64,000 nucleotides of DNA from Pseudomonas graminis (GTDB lineage Bacteria > Pseudomonadota > Gammaproteobacteria > Pseudomonadales > Pseudomonadaceae). Location of the stretch: the NCBI RefSeq assembly GCF_004364335.1, contig NZ_SOCR01000002.1:434001-498000 (forward strand), read 5' to 3'. Shown here one piece after another: positions 1-9,026 of the stretch. Positions within the stretch are counted from its first letter, which is position 1. Each line of letters starts with the position of its first letter. The notes beneath the pieces were generated by a model. That model was not told the origin of the DNA. It saw nothing but the letters and a program-made list of their open reading frames with translations, and did no database searches. The position numbers were made by a program, and so were the translations under genes.

Positions 1-1109
1 TGCAGGCCGCGCAGGTATTCGACGATGGACTTGCCTTCGGCGGTGTCATCTGCCAGCGAAGCCAGCAGCGTGCCTTCGCTCAGTTCTTTAGGGCTGACGC
101 CCGGCGCCGCGTACACCGCCGAGCAACGACGGTTGCCGAAGGTGATGGTGCCGGTCTTGTCCAGCAGCAACACATGCACGTCACCCGCCGCCTCGACGGC
201 ACGGCCGGATTTGGCGATCACGTTGAGGCGCACCAGGCGATCCATACCGGCAATGCCGATGGCCGAGAGCAGGCCGCCAATGGTGGTCGGAATCAGCGTC
301 ACCAGCAGCGCCACGAGGAACACCAGTGGCAGGTTACCGCCGGCAAAATGCGCGAACGGCTGCAGGGTCACGACCACCAGCAGAAAGATCAGGGTCAGGC
401 CGATCAGCAGAATGTCGAGGGCCACTTCGTTGGGGGTCTTCTGGCGTTTGGCGCCTTCGACCAGCGCGATCATGCGGTCCAGCGTCGATTCGCCAGGGTT
501 GGCGCTGATGCGCACCAGTAGCCAGTCCGACACCAGACGGGTGTTGCCGGTCACGGCCGAACGGTCGCCGCCGGACTCGCGGATCACCGGCGCAGACTCA
601 CCGGTAATCGCCGCTTCGTTGACTGCCGCGATGCCTTCGATCACCTCGCCGTCGCCGGGGATCATCTCACCGGCTTCAACGCGCACCACATCGCCCTTGC
701 GCAGGGTGCTGGCGTTGACCATCTGGTAACTGCCGTTTGCGCCCTGGATCCGCGCTTTCAAGCCCTCGGTGCCTGCCTTGAGGCTGTCGGCCCGCGCTTT
801 GCCACGCCCTTCGGCCAGCGCTTCTGCAAAGTTGGCGAACAGCACGGTGAACCACAGCCACACGGCGATCTGCACCGCCACGAAGGTCGGCACGGCCGGG
901 TCGGGGATCAGGCACAGAATCGTGGTCAGGATGGCGGTCAGTTCCACCACCAGCATCACCGGCGCCCGTTGCAACTGGCGCGGGTCGAGCTTGACGAAAG
1001 CCTGGACCAGCGCAGGCCGCCAAAGGTCAGCCATCGCTGTCTTCGCCGGTCCGGCCACGGTGGACGGCTGTTGGGGTGTTTTATTTGTCGCAGGAAGCTG
1101 CATGTTCAT
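1..1109 (-). CDS. kdpB: K+-transporting P-type ATPase subunit B (partial, 3' end outside window)
   Basis: Catalytic subunit of the KdpFABC high-affinity potassium pump in the inner membrane; it hydrolyses ATP to drive K+ uptake through KdpA. About 369 N-terminal residues are visible. They hold the first membrane segments, the actuator-domain TGES motif (complement of 594-605), and the phosphorylation loop DKTGT (complement of 147-161) whose Asp forms the aspartyl-phosphate. The nucleotide-binding part and the C-terminus lie left of the window. An ATG at 1109 (protein starting [10 protein letters not shown]) is taken as the start; an in-frame ATG at 1103 is the alternative. It lies 10 bp behind kdpA on the same strand, so co-transcription is expected. 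kdpC should follow beyond position 1. Confidence 0.96.
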   Translation of the reverse strand, partial: MNMQLPATNKTPQQPSTVAGPAKTAMADLWRPALVQAFVKLDPRQLQRAPVMLVVELTAILTTILCLIPDPAVPTFVAVQIAVWLWFTVLFANFAEALAEGRGKARADSLKAGTEGLKARIQGANGSYQMVNASTLRKGDVVRVEAGEMIPGDGEVIEGIAAVNEAAITGESAPVIRESGGDRSAVTGNTRLVSDWLLVRISANPGESTLDRMIALVEGAKRQKTPNEVALDILLIGLTLIFLLVVVTLQPFAHFAGGNLPLVFLVALLVTLIPTTIGGLLSAIGIAGMDRLVRLNVIAKSGRAVEAAGDVHVLLLDKTGTITFGNRRCSAVYAAPGVSPKELSEGTLLASLADDTAEGKSIVEYLRGL

Positions 1110-1119
1110 GATTCGGTCC

Positions 1120-2814
1120 TCAGAAGGCCAGGCTCAGATGTTCGGCAATCGGCCCCAGTGCGAGGGTCGGCAGGAACGTCAGCCCGCCCACCAGCAAAAT
1201 GGTGACGGTCAACAGGGTCACGAACAGCGGGCCATGGGTCGGAAAGCTGTTCTGATTGAGCGGCGCGGTTTTCTTCGCCGCCAGACTGCCCGCAAGCGCC
1301 AGCACCGGCAGGATGTAACCGAAGCGGCCAATGAACATCGACAGACTCATCAAGAGGTTGTGGAACAGTGTGTTGCCGCTGAAACCGCCGAACGCCGAGC
1401 CGTTATTGGCCGTGGCCGAGGTGTAGGCATAGAGCAACTGGCTGAAGCCGTGGGCGCCAGGGTTACTTACCGAGCCTGCCGGACCAGGCAAAGAGGCGGC
1501 GACGGCGCCGAACACCAGTACGCCGACCGGCATCACGATCAGCGTCGCGACCAACAGCTTCACTTCTCGGGCCTGAAGTTTTTTACCGAGGTACTCCGGG
1601 GTGCGGCCGATCATCAAGCCGGCGAGGAAGACCGCGATCAGCACGTTCAACAACATGCCGTAAAGGCCTGCGCCAACGCCGCCGAAGATCACTTCGCCGA
1701 CCATCATGTTAGCCAGCGCCACCATGCCGCTCAGCGGGTTGAGGCTGTCGTGCATGCCGTTGACCGAGCCGTTGGAAGCAGCGGTAGTCGCGGTTGCCCA
1801 CAGCACGGTTGCCGTGGTGCCAAAACGCGTTTCCTTGCCTTCCATGGGCGCGGTCTGTTCCACCGTGGCCATGTTCAGCGTCGGGTTGGGCTGGTATTCC
1901 GCCCACAGGGATGTGGCGCCGCCGATCAGCAGCAACACCAACATACAGGCGATGATCGCCCGGCTCTGACGCAGGTCTTTGACGTAATGACCGAAGGTGA
2001 ACACCAGCGCCGCCGGGATCAGAATGATCGACACCAGCTCGAACAGGTTGCTCAAGCCAGTCGGGTTCTCGAACGGATGCGCCGAGTTGACGCCGAAGAA
2101 GCCACCGCCGTTGGTGCCCAGTTGCTTGATCGCGATCTGGCTGGCGGCCGGGCCCAGGGGAATGGTCTGGTCGGTGCCTTGCAGCGTCACGGCGTCCACG
2201 TAATGAGCGAAGGTTTGCGGGACGCCCTGCCACACCAGGAACAGCGCGAGGAGGATGCACATCGGCAACAGCCCATAAAGGGTGGCGCGGGTCATGTCCG
2301 CCCAGAAGTTGCCCAGGTGCTGCGTCGAGCGGCGGCTGATGCCTCGGCAGAAGGCGACCAGCACGGCGATGCCGGTGGCGGCACTGACAAAGTTTTGCAC
2401 GGTCAGCCCGGCCATCTGGCTAAGGTAGCTGAGGGACGCTTCGCCGCTGTAGTTCTGCCAGTTGGTGTTGGTGACGAAGCTCATCGCGGTGTTGAACGCC
2501 AGCGACCATTCCATGCCCGGCAGACCCTGTGGGTTGAGGGGCAGCGAGCCTTGCATGAGCAGGATGGCGAACAGGACGACGAACCCGGCCAGGTTGAAGG
2601 CCAGCAGGGCAATTGTGTAGGTTTTCCAGTTGTGTTCGATCGCGGGGTCGACGCCGGACAGGCGATAGCAGATGCGCTCGACGGGGCCCATGACCGGGGT
2701 CAGAAAGGTCCGCTTGCCTTCCATGACGTTGTAGTAGAACCGTCCCAGCAGCGGCGCGGGCAACAGCACCAAGGCAAAAAACGCCAGTATCAGCAGGTAG
2801 TCGTAACCGTGCAT
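1120..2814 (-). CDS. kdpA: K+-transporting ATPase subunit A
   Basis: Potassium-channel-like subunit of KdpFABC that binds and translocates K+. The 564-residue length is normal for the family, and the protein is hydrophobic throughout with about ten membrane segments. The filter-like [20 protein letters not shown] segment, diagnostic of KdpA, is intact, as is an earlier TNTNWQNY segment. The gene starts 5 bp after kdpF ends and stops 10 bp before kdpB, so the three genes form one operon. A long reading frame runs on the opposite strand, but it is a GC-rich shadow without a recognisable protein. Confidence 0.98.
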   Translation of the reverse strand: MHGYDYLLILAFFALVLLPAPLLGRFYYNVMEGKRTFLTPVMGPVERICYRLSGVDPAIEHNWKTYTIALLAFNLAGFVVLFAILLMQGSLPLNPQGLPGMEWSLAFNTAMSFVTNTNWQNYSGEASLSYLSQMAGLTVQNFVSAATGIAVLVAFCRGISRRSTQHLGNFWADMTRATLYGLLPMCILLALFLVWQGVPQTFAHYVDAVTLQGTDQTIPLGPAASQIAIKQLGTNGGGFFGVNSAHPFENPTGLSNLFELVSIILIPAALVFTFGHYVKDLRQSRAIIACMLVLLLIGGATSLWAEYQPNPTLNMATVEQTAPMEGKETRFGTTATVLWATATTAASNGSVNGMHDSLNPLSGMVALANMMVGEVIFGGVGAGLYGMLLNVLIAVFLAGLMIGRTPEYLGKKLQAREVKLLVATLIVMPVGVLVFGAVAASLPGPAGSVSNPGAHGFSQLLYAYTSATANNGSAFGGFSGNTLFHNLLMSLSMFIGRFGYILPVLALAGSLAAKKTAPLNQNSFPTHGPLFVTLLTVTILLVGGLTFLPTLALGPIAEHLSLAF

Positions 2815-2819
2815 GGCCG

Positions 2820-2915
2820 TTACTCCTCGACCCGGCCGGCGCGCAGGAGCGCGACCAGCAAGTAAACGAATAACCCTGCTGCGAGCAGCAGTGACACCCC
2901 ATCCAGAACGCTCAT
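2820..2915 (-). CDS. kdpF: KdpF small membrane subunit of the K+ ATPase
   Basis: A 31-residue hydrophobic peptide (MSVLDGVSLLLAAGLFVYLL, then a short basic/acidic tail). It is the small single-span subunit that stabilises the KdpFABC complex. It is short and single-spanning, as in the family, and sits directly in front of kdpA with a 5-bp gap. The start is preceded on the coding strand by GGAG. It is the first gene of the operon, so the kdp promoter should lie just to its right. Confidence 0.9.
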   Translation of the reverse strand: MSVLDGVSLLLAAGLFVYLLVALLRAGRVEE

Positions 2916-3005
2916 GAAAAACTCTCCGTCATACGGCGACTGCCGTGTGGGGCAATTGTCTGCAGTGGGGGTGTAAAGGAACGAGAGCGACGGGGGGTGG
3001 CGGCC

Positions 3006-3021
3006 ATAAAGAAAGCGTAAA
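3006..3021 (-). promoter_or_regulatory. Candidate KdpE-type operator upstream of kdpFAB
   Basis: Read on the minus strand, this is TTTACGCTTTCTTTAT, about 90 bp before the kdpF start. The E. coli KdpE site is a T-rich pair of TTTAT/TTTAC boxes with similar spacing. The match is by eye and the regulator genes kdpDE are not in the window, so this is an inference from position and composition. Confidence 0.4.
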
Positions 3022-3093
3022 GAGTGAATAAAACAGGGGGTTTAGAAGCTTTACACCGTAGGCATATCCGTTATTTGTGTGGGCTGTTGTTAT

Positions 3094-3266
3094 GGTTCCG
3101 CCCTTACGGCGGGTCACTTTTTCCAAGAGCCAAAAAAGTAACCAAAAAGGCCCTGCTCCTGGTTGGGTCCCTCCTTCGTCGGGATTCCCTCACTCCGACG
3201 ACGCTTCGGCCTGCACCCAAGTCGCGTTTGGCGGTGTCTGGGCTTTTTGCATAGGAAGATCAAAAG
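3094..3266 (-). repeat. Modular intergenic repeat, short form (copy 1)
   Basis: Read on the minus strand it shares blocks with the copies at 3516-3802 and 12099-12372. It begins CTTTTGATCTTC, continues through a block ending in GACTTGGGTGCAGGC, and ends in a CCGCC/GGCGG hairpin. The middle block of two hairpins found in the other copies is absent. Short reading frames here are by-products of the repeat. Together with the REP pair and copy 2, this accounts for most of the gene-free stretch 2916-4001. Confidence 0.75.
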
Positions 3267-3272
3267 CAGAGC

Positions 3273-3300
3273 AACGGCAAACGGCAAACGGCAAACGGCA
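3273..3300. repeat. 7-bp tandem repeat (4 units)
   Basis: Four perfect head-to-tail copies of AACGGCA, directly beside copy 1 of the modular repeat. This is a simple-sequence tract that could vary in length by slippage. Confidence 0.85.
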
Positions 3301-3362
3301 AAAGCGAGTTTTGTTGTGATGACTAGCGTTTGCACATTCTTTCTGACCGGATGCGATGCCCT

Positions 3363-3449
3363 GTAGGAGCCGGCTTGCTGGCGAACTCGGTGATTCAGAT
3401 ATGAAGACGCCGCCTGACAATCTGCATTCGCCAGCAAGCCGGCTCCTAC
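3363..3449. repeat. REP pair (inverted, BIME-like)
   Basis: A perfect 23-bp inverted repeat: GTAGGAGCCGGCTTGCTGGC plus GAA at 3363-3385, and its complement at 3427-3449, around a 41-bp centre. This is the common Pseudomonas REP sequence mobilised by RAYT (TnpA-REP) proteins. The same sequence recurs at 42159-42246 and as a single arm at 25372-25394. Confidence 0.9.
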
Positions 3450-3515
3450 GGTGAAATCGCGTTCACCCAGTGGGGTCGGCTTCAGCTGGGAGGCTGTTGA
3501 TCTGCCTTAAACGCG

Positions 3516-3802
3516 CTTTTGATCTTCGTACACAAAAAGCCCAGTCACCGCCAATCGCGACTTGGGTGCAGGCTGAACGCAGGTTTTGCGGAGTGGGCCG
3601 AGCCGCATGGATGCGGCGAGAGCCGCCCCCCGCCATGGATGGCGGATGGCGGCGGGCCCACGGAGCAAGACCGGAGTGAAGGAACCCGACGAAGTCGGGC
3701 CCAACCGAGAGCAAGCACCCTTGGCTGCTCTTTAAAATAGAGAGGGGGGCGCTTTTCCAAGTAACTCGCCGAAGGCGAAACGGTCTGCCCCCAGGCAGAC
3801 GC
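3516..3802 (+). repeat. Modular intergenic repeat, long form (copy 2)
   Basis: It starts CTTTTGATCTTCGTACACAA and runs through the GACTTGGGTGCAGGCTGAAC block. Next come a CCGCATGGATGCGG hairpin (3603-3616), a nested hairpin (3622-3653) centred on CATGGATG, the block AAGTAACTCGCCGAAGGCGA, and a terminal hairpin GTCTGCC-CCCA-GGCAGAC (3783-3800). Copy 3 (12099-12372) keeps every stem but changes both strands of two of them. Several short reading frames overlap it and look spurious. Confidence 0.8.
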
Positions 3803-3840
3803 TCTTGATCTTAGGGATCTTGATCTTGATCTTGATCTCG
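3800..3840. repeat. Short tandem TTGATC tract
   Basis: Four close copies of CTTGATCTT-like units follow copy 2 directly. Similar TTGATCTGC units precede copy 3 at 12069-12108. Nothing gene-like is visible from here to 4001; the promoter of the regulator gene at 4002 must lie in this stretch or within the repeat. Confidence 0.7.
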
Positions 3841-4001
3841 GCGTACTCAGCCACACCGCAGATGTACCTGACTCGATACATTCAAGACAATCCACCGACA
3901 CCTGCCCCCTTCACCCTTCCGCCCCGCTCGCCAGCGAAGTAGCATGGCAGCGTCGACTCCTAACCGCGGCCCACCCGGCGGCACCACACGGCGGCAGCAC
4001 C

Positions 4002-4754
4002 ATGCAGACAACACCCGACAGCACCACCGCCACCGCGCCGAGCGAAGAGCGCCGCTGGAACACCCGCGCCCTCATCGTCGACGACGACATCCCCATCCGC
4101 GAACTGCTCTGCGACTACCTCGCCCGCTTCAACATCCACAGCACCGGCGTCACCGACGGCAACGCCATGCGCCTGGCCCTCACCGAAGACACCTACGACG
4201 TCGTCGTCCTCGACCTCATGCTCCCCGGCGAAGACGGCCTCTCCCTCTGCCGCTGGCTGCGCAGCACCTCCGACATCCCCATCCTCATGCTCACCGCCCG
4301 CTGCGAACCCACCGACCGCATCATCGGCCTGGAACTGGGCGCCGACGACTACATGGCCAAACCCTTCGAACCCCGCGAACTCGTCGCCCGCATCCAGACC
4401 ATCCTGCGCCGGGTGCGCGATGACCGTACCGAAGAACGCACCACCCTGCGCTTCGACAACTGGCGCCTGAACAGCGTCCTGCGCCAACTCACCGCGCCCG
4501 ACGGCCTCGTCGTGCCGTTGTCCAACGCCGAATTCCGCCTGCTGCGGGTGTTTCTCGAACGGCCGCGTCGCGTGCTCAACCGCGAACAATTGCTCGACGC
4601 CGCCCGCGGCCGCTCCATCGAAGCCTTTGATCGCAGCATCGACCTGCTGGTCTCGCGCCTGCGCCAGAAGCTCGGCGATGACCCGAAATCCCCGCAACTG
4701 ATCAAAACCGTGCGCGGCGAAGGCTACATGTTCGACGCCCGGGAGATTGGTTGA
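4002..4754 (+). CDS. OmpR-family two-component response regulator
   Basis: A 250-residue DNA-binding regulator with a receiver domain (about residues 22-135) and an OmpR-type winged helix (about 148-246). The receiver has the acidic cluster VDDD (27-29), phospho-acceptor Asp71 in VVVLDLMLPGEDG, Thr98 and Lys120 (MAKPFEP). The C-terminus ends with the usual RGEGYMF segment. Its stop overlaps the start of the sensor kinase by 4 bp, so the two form a cognate pair. It is next to kdp but is not KdpE: the partner kinase lacks the large KdpD N-terminal domains. No clear ribosome site precedes the ATG, and about 20 N-terminal residues before the domain are unconserved, so the start could be slightly downstream. 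Confidence 0.9.
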   Translation: MQTTPDSTTATAPSEERRWNTRALIVDDDIPIRELLCDYLARFNIHSTGVTDGNAMRLALTEDTYDVVVLDLMLPGEDGLSLCRWLRSTSDIPILMLTARCEPTDRIIGLELGADDYMAKPFEPRELVARIQTILRRVRDDRTEERTTLRFDNWRLNSVLRQLTAPDGLVVPLSNAEFRLLRVFLERPRRVLNREQLLDAARGRSIEAFDRSIDLLVSRLRQKLGDDPKSPQLIKTVRGEGYMFDAREIG

Positions 4755-5830
4755 TCCGCTCGGCCGACACCCTGTTTGCCCGGCTGTTTGGCGGGGCACT
4801 GCTGGCGATCGTCCTCGCCCACCTGCTGGCGTTCGTCTGGTTTCATTACTACGGGCCGAGAATGCCGCCTCCGCCCGACTGCAATCGGCCCATGGCCGGC
4901 CAGATGCAAGCGCCGCCCGACCGCGACCCTGCCGCCGAGGCAGACCGGAACGACAGGCACCGGCCGCCGTGCCGCCCGCCACTGCTGGGCATTCCGCTTG
5001 TGCCCTTGTTGTTTCAACTGATCAGCCTGGTGCTGGCCGCCTGGTTCGGCGCCAAGGCCTTGAGCCGGCCGATCCGCCGATTGAGCGAAGCGGCCGAGCG
5101 CCTCAGCGAAAACCTCGACAGCCCGCCCCTGGCCGCCAATGGTCCGCGCGAGGCACGTCAGGCGGCCCAGGCCTTCAACCTGATGCAGGAGCGCATCCGC
5201 GAACAGGTGCAACAGCGCGGGCGCATGCTCGCCGCCGTGTCCCATGACCTGCGCACGCCCCTCGCGCGCCTGAAACTGCGGGTCGAGCAGATCGACGAGC
5301 CGCGGCTGCACGGGCAGATGAGCCAGGACCTCAACGACATGATCGGCATGCTCGACGCGACCCTGACCTACCTCAACGAACAGCGCACCAGCGAAGCGCT
5401 GCAGTACTTTGACGTGCAGGCGCTGATCGAATCCCTGGCCGAAAACGCCCAGGACAACGGCGACGACATTCAGGCGAACGGCACCTGCCGGCCGCTGAAA
5501 TCCCAGCCCATGGCCCTGCGCTCGTGCCTGAACAACCTCATCGACAACGCCTTGCGTTACGCCGGGCATGCGCGGGTGGAGATCGAAGACGCCAGCGATC
5601 GCCTGCGGGTCAGCGTCATCGATCACGGCCCCGGCATTCCCGAAGACCTGCGGGAAGTGGTGTTCGAGCCCTTCTATCGCGTCGAGAGCTCGCGCAATCG
5701 CAACTCGGGTGGCGTCGGCATCGGCATGACCATCGCCCGGGAAGCCGCACGCCGGATGGGCGGCGACCTGCGCCTCGAACAAACGCCCGGTGGCGGTCTG
5801 ACTGCCGTACTGGATCTTCCGCGCATCTGA
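4751..5830 (+). CDS. Sensor histidine kinase with short Met/Cys/His/Asp-rich periplasmic loop
   Basis: A 359-residue membrane kinase starting at TTG, overlapping the regulator by 4 bp. TM1 lies at about 12-32, a periplasmic loop of about 45 residues follows, TM2 is about 80-100, then HAMP (about 100-152). The HisKA domain has His165 in AAVSHDLRTPLARLKL, and the ATPase domain has N-box NNLIDNALRYA, G1 DHGPGIP and G2 GGVGIGMTIA. The loop is proline-rich with two Cys, several Met, one His and many Asp/Glu, which suggests metal or cation sensing; this is inference. It probably phosphorylates the regulator at 4002 and may control the EF-hand gene at 6119. Confidence 0.9.
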   Translation: MIRSADTLFARLFGGALLAIVLAHLLAFVWFHYYGPRMPPPPDCNRPMAGQMQAPPDRDPAAEADRNDRHRPPCRPPLLGIPLVPLLFQLISLVLAAWFGAKALSRPIRRLSEAAERLSENLDSPPLAANGPREARQAAQAFNLMQERIREQVQQRGRMLAAVSHDLRTPLARLKLRVEQIDEPRLHGQMSQDLNDMIGMLDATLTYLNEQRTSEALQYFDVQALIESLAENAQDNGDDIQANGTCRPLKSQPMALRSCLNNLIDNALRYAGHARVEIEDASDRLRVSVIDHGPGIPEDLREVVFEPFYRVESSRNRNSGGVGIGMTIAREAARRMGGDLRLEQTPGGGLTAVLDLPRI

Positions 5831-5894
5831 CTCGGCGCCGTCATCAGCCATGGGACCGGGTGCGTTCGGTGTTACTGGCGATGGAGCCCGGTGT

Positions 5895-5985
5895 GGGACC
5901 GGCGTTAGCCGGGAATTCGTCAGGCGTCACGCCGCAAATCTGACGGTGTTCGGACTGGCCTCTTCCCGGCTGAAGCCGGTCCTAC
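5895..5985. repeat. REP-like imperfect inverted repeat
   Basis: Left arm GGGACCGGCGTTAGCCGGGA and right arm TTCCCGGCTGAAGCCGGTCC can pair. This is a second REP subclass (GTAGGACCGGCTTTAGCCGGGA), seen again at 19217-19310 and 11982-12065. It fills most of the 288-bp gap between the kinase and EF-hand genes and could attenuate transcription between them. Confidence 0.7.
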
Positions 5986-6118
5986 TGAGCGAAGTCTCAC
6001 GCAAGCCTCACGTACGCTCGCCGGTACAAACCCAACACACCCACGACACGCCTTGCCTTGACGCTGCATAAGCCGGAGCACCGCCCCGGCATTATCCATC
6101 TGATGGGGAGTCAGTCCG

Positions 6119-6919
6119 ATGATCACAGGCGTCAGCGGCAGCAGCAGTTATTCCAGTTACACCAGTGCCAGCACGAGCAGCACCACCAGCACCGCCAACA
6201 GCAAGAAGTTCGCCGACGAGTTGTTGAAGAAACTCGACGCCAATGGCGACGGCAGTATCGACAAGGACGAGCTGAGCTCGGCGCTGTCTTCGGATTCCAA
6301 GGACGGCATTACCGTCAGCCTGAGCAAGGCGTTCGGCGATCTCGACAGCAATGACGACGACAGCCTCGACGCCGACGAGCTGGCCGCCCTGACGCCTCCG
6401 CCGCCGCCCCCCATGCAGATGGACGGCAGCTCTGCGGCGGATGACGCGCAAAACCTGCTGAGTGCGCTGGACAGCGACGGCGACGGTACGGTCAGCAGCG
6501 ATGAACTGACCACCGCACTGAGCAGTTCAGGCAGCAGCGCCGACAGCAGTAAAGTGTTCGATGCCCTGGACACCAACAAGGACGGCACCGTCAGCCTCGA
6601 CGAACTGACCGCCACCCTGCAGGCCCAACAACCGCCGCCTCCGCCGCCTGCGCAGGACTCCAGTGACCTGTTCAGCAGCCTGGACAGCGACAGCGACGGC
6701 AGCATCACCGCCGCGGAACTGACCAGCGCCTTGCAGGGCACGACGAATTCCGCCAGCGCCTCGTCCTCCAGTAGCCAGACCGCCTCTACTCAAACAGCCA
6801 CTTCGCAAACCACCACCCAGGCCACTGAAGCCCTGAACCGCATGGTCGCGGCCCTTAGTGATCGCTACAACCTCAACAGCAACGCCACGTCCGGCAAATA
6901 CGTCAGCACCTCAGCCTGA
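6119..6919 (+). CDS. EF-hand calcium-binding protein with five EF loops
   Basis: A 266-residue acidic protein with five canonical 12-residue EF loops at residues 40-51 (DANGDGSIDKDE), 76-87 (DSNDDDSLDADE), 118-129 (DSDGDGTVSSDE), 151-162 (DTNKDGTVSLDE) and 189-200 (DSDSDGSITAAE). Loop groups are separated by two PPPPPP linkers (93-98 and 172-177). The N-terminus is Ser/Thr-rich (MITGVSGSSSYSSYTSAS) without a classical signal peptide; the C-terminus is Ser/Thr/Gln-rich. This resembles the EF-hand/XopAW-like proteins of Pseudomonas and Xanthomonas. It follows a two-component system on the same strand. Ca2+ buffering or sensing, or export by a non-Sec route, are plausible but unproven. Loop 2 has Asp at the usual Gly position 6 and may bind weakly. 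Confidence 0.85.
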   Translation: MITGVSGSSSYSSYTSASTSSTTSTANSKKFADELLKKLDANGDGSIDKDELSSALSSDSKDGITVSLSKAFGDLDSNDDDSLDADELAALTPPPPPPMQMDGSSAADDAQNLLSALDSDGDGTVSSDELTTALSSSGSSADSSKVFDALDTNKDGTVSLDELTATLQAQQPPPPPPAQDSSDLFSSLDSDSDGSITAAELTSALQGTTNSASASSSSSQTASTQTATSQTTTQATEALNRMVAALSDRYNLNSNATSGKYVSTSA

Positions 6920-6925
6920 CGAAAA

Positions 6926-6961
6926 AAAACCGCCGCCGAGGCCAGCCCGGCGGCGGTTTTT
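6926..6961. terminator. Bidirectional rho-independent terminator
   Basis: AAAACCGCCGCCG and its complement CGGCGGCGGTTTT surround a short spacer. A-run and T-run flanks make it work in both directions, and it lies between the convergent EF-hand gene and the permease gene. Confidence 0.9.
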
Positions 6962-6974
6962 GTAGCCGTGCTTG

Positions 6975-8027
6975 TTACTTGACCGGCTGACGCGCGCGGC
7001 TTTCTCCGACCCAGTCCAGCAGCAAGCTGTAGGCTACAGCCAGCAATGTCGGGCCGATGAACAGGCCGATGAAGCCGAACGCCAGCAACCCGCCAAACAC
7101 CCCGAGCAAGACAATCACCAACGGCAAATTGCCGCCGCGACTGATCAGATACGGCTTGAGCACGTTATCGACGCCACTGACGATGAACGTGCCCCACAGG
7201 CCGAGAAAAATCGCCATGCCGTAATCCCCTCTCCAGGCCAGCCACGCCGTGGCCGGTATCCAGATCAGCGGCGGGCCCATGGGCACCAGGCTCAGCAGGA
7301 AGGTGCCGATGCCCAGTACCAGCGCGCCCGGCACACCGGCAATCAGGAAACCGATCAGCGCCAGCACTGCCTGCGCCGCTGCCGTGCCGATCACACCGTT
7401 GACAACCCGTTGCACCGTGCCCGCCACTAGGTCCAGGTAATACGGCGCGCGATCGCCGATCAGCCGCTCCAGCAGACTCAGCACGAACGCCGCCACGCGC
7501 GGCCCGTCGCGGTAGAAAAAGAACACGAAGATGATGCTCAGGGCCAGCTCGAGAATCCCGCCGCCGATTTGCGCACTGCGCGCCAGCAGCCAGTTGCCGA
7601 CCTGACCCAGATAAGGCCGGACGCTGACCAGCAGCGCCGCGCCCTGTTGGTCGATGGTGTTCCAGTAACCCACCAGCCGCTCGCCCACCAGCGGAATGCC
7701 CGCCAGCCAGGTGGGAGGGTCCGGCAGGCCATCCACTTGCACGTCCTTGACGAACGCCGTTGCGTCGCGCACGTGGTCCGCGAGATTGAAGCCCAGCCAG
7801 ACCAGCGGCGCGAGCACCAGCACCATCCAGCCCAGGGTCAGAATCGCCGCCGCGAGGGATTCCCGCCCCTTGAGCGCGCGGGTCAGCAGACGCATCAGCG
7901 GCCAGCTGGCGAACGCCAGCACCGCGCCCCAGAACAGCGCCGACCAGAACGGCACCATCACCCACAGGCAGGCGCCGAATAGCGCGAGCAGGATAATCTG
8001 CACCAACAGGCGATCGTTATTGAACAT
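6975..8027 (-). CDS. AI-2E / PerM family membrane transporter
   Basis: A 350-residue polytopic inner-membrane protein of the AI-2 exporter-like (PerM/YdiK) superfamily. It has paired N-terminal membrane spans, a soluble middle (about 85-140), and a C-terminal block of spans containing GPPLIWIPATAWLAW and GFIGLFIGPTLLAVAYSLL. The family includes the E. coli autoinducer-2 exporter TqsA and Na+/H+ antiporters, so the substrate cannot be read from sequence. It stops just after the shared terminator and lies 3 bp behind the cation-efflux-like gene, suggesting co-transcription. Confidence 0.85.
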   Translation of the reverse strand: MFNNDRLLVQIILLALFGACLWVMVPFWSALFWGAVLAFASWPLMRLLTRALKGRESLAAAILTLGWMVLVLAPLVWLGFNLADHVRDATAFVKDVQVDGLPDPPTWLAGIPLVGERLVGYWNTIDQQGAALLVSVRPYLGQVGNWLLARSAQIGGGILELALSIIFVFFFYRDGPRVAAFVLSLLERLIGDRAPYYLDLVAGTVQRVVNGVIGTAAAQAVLALIGFLIAGVPGALVLGIGTFLLSLVPMGPPLIWIPATAWLAWRGDYGMAIFLGLWGTFIVSGVDNVLKPYLISRGGNLPLVIVLLGVFGGLLAFGFIGLFIGPTLLAVAYSLLLDWVGESRARQPVK

Positions 8028-8030
8028 TGG

Positions 8031-8951
8031 TCATTCAGCCCATTCTTTATTAACGGTAAAGGCGATTGTCAGCCAACGATCAGGGCCGGTACCTCCGACC
8101 TCTTCGCCAATTTCATCCCGAATCAGGTCCCATGCCTCCAGGGAGCGTGGCGGTAAGCCCGGCGGGACGATGAAGTAAATCTCGATCTGTCTCCCGCGCC
8201 CCACACGGGCCACATAGGCACGGTAGGAAAGAAAGCCATGTCGCTGGACAGCATCGCCAGCGACGTCATCGACTCTTTTCTTCATTTCTGGCGGGGTCAC
8301 CAGCAGAACATCGGCGAGAGCGTCGCGAATCGTCGGCAGAGGTATAGGTAAAACGATGACACAAACAAGCGCTAACACCGCTGGATCTATATAAGGCGAT
8401 AACCATTCCAGCTCTGTGCCCCCGATAACCCAGCCGGTCAGGAACGCGAGTAACAGCGCGCCGGTCATTGCGGCGGATATCGTCCAGGCTTTTACGTCCA
8501 GGGCAATGAAGCTTGAATGGAGTCGTTTGTTTGCTCGTCGGCCATAGATGATCATCCCAACCGCGCTCACAAGGGCCACTAGAGCAAAAACAAGCGCGAG
8601 ATCGAAATCCAGATGTCGCCCGCCCGCCATCAGACTTCCAACGGCCATGATCAGGCCATAGCCAGCGGTGCCGACCAGTAGAGTCCCGGACAACCCGAGC
8701 ACAATGGGCTCAAGGTGCCAGAACCCCATTGTGAAATTTCGGGTCAGGCGGGCTCGACCGAAATCGTTGTGAGAGAAGGCAATCAGCTTGGCAACGACCA
8801 GAGCGAAGCTCGTCATGATGGCGTCGATGAGGGTGTATACACCGTCAAAAATAATCGACGCAGACCCGGTCAGCAGACCGAAAACCACCCCAAAGATAGC
8901 CAGAGCAAACGTCACGATAATGGAAAGGCGAAGCACGCTTGGCTCTGTCAT
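8031..8951 (-). CDS. Cation diffusion facilitator-like transporter
   Basis: About 306 residues with six predicted membrane segments and a cytoplasmic C-terminal domain, as in CDF metal exporters. The TM2-like segment ASIIFDGVYTLIDA holds two acidic residues placed like the CDF metal site, and TM5 has ALDVKAWTISA. An ATG at 8951 (MTEPSVLRLS) is chosen. A GTG at 8993 would add 14 residues that look non-conserved; neither start has a strong ribosome site. Metal specificity is not predictable. Codon use is somewhat less GC-rich than in its neighbours, which hints at later acquisition. Confidence 0.75.
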   Translation of the reverse strand: MTEPSVLRLSIIVTFALAIFGVVFGLLTGSASIIFDGVYTLIDAIMTSFALVVAKLIAFSHNDFGRARLTRNFTMGFWHLEPIVLGLSGTLLVGTAGYGLIMAVGSLMAGGRHLDFDLALVFALVALVSAVGMIIYGRRANKRLHSSFIALDVKAWTISAAMTGALLLAFLTGWVIGGTELEWLSPYIDPAVLALVCVIVLPIPLPTIRDALADVLLVTPPEMKKRVDDVAGDAVQRHGFLSYRAYVARVGRGRQIEIYFIVPPGLPPRSLEAWDLIRDEIGEEVGGTGPDRWLTIAFTVNKEWAE

Positions 8952-9026
8952 CTGACTCACGGGGGCGATTAAAGGAGGCCATTGTAAACACACGGTGAAG
9001 TCAGACCAAACCTGGCTCGGCGGCCG

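Noticed and set aside
769..2865. A 698-codon open frame on the plus strand opposite kdpA
   Set aside because: It is rich in Gln, His and Arg with no domain, and the minus strand encodes a complete KdpA. High GC makes long antisense frames common here.
3114..3901. Several 60-120 codon frames on both strands between 3.0 and 3.9 kb
   Set aside because: They lie in the modular repeat and REP DNA, recur in frame-shifted form at 12.1 kb, and have no ribosome sites or protein-like composition.
4002..5830. Two-component pair beside kdp taken as KdpE/KdpD
   Set aside because: The kinase is only 359 residues with one small periplasmic loop; KdpD is about 900 residues with N-terminal KdpD/USP domains and four membrane spans.
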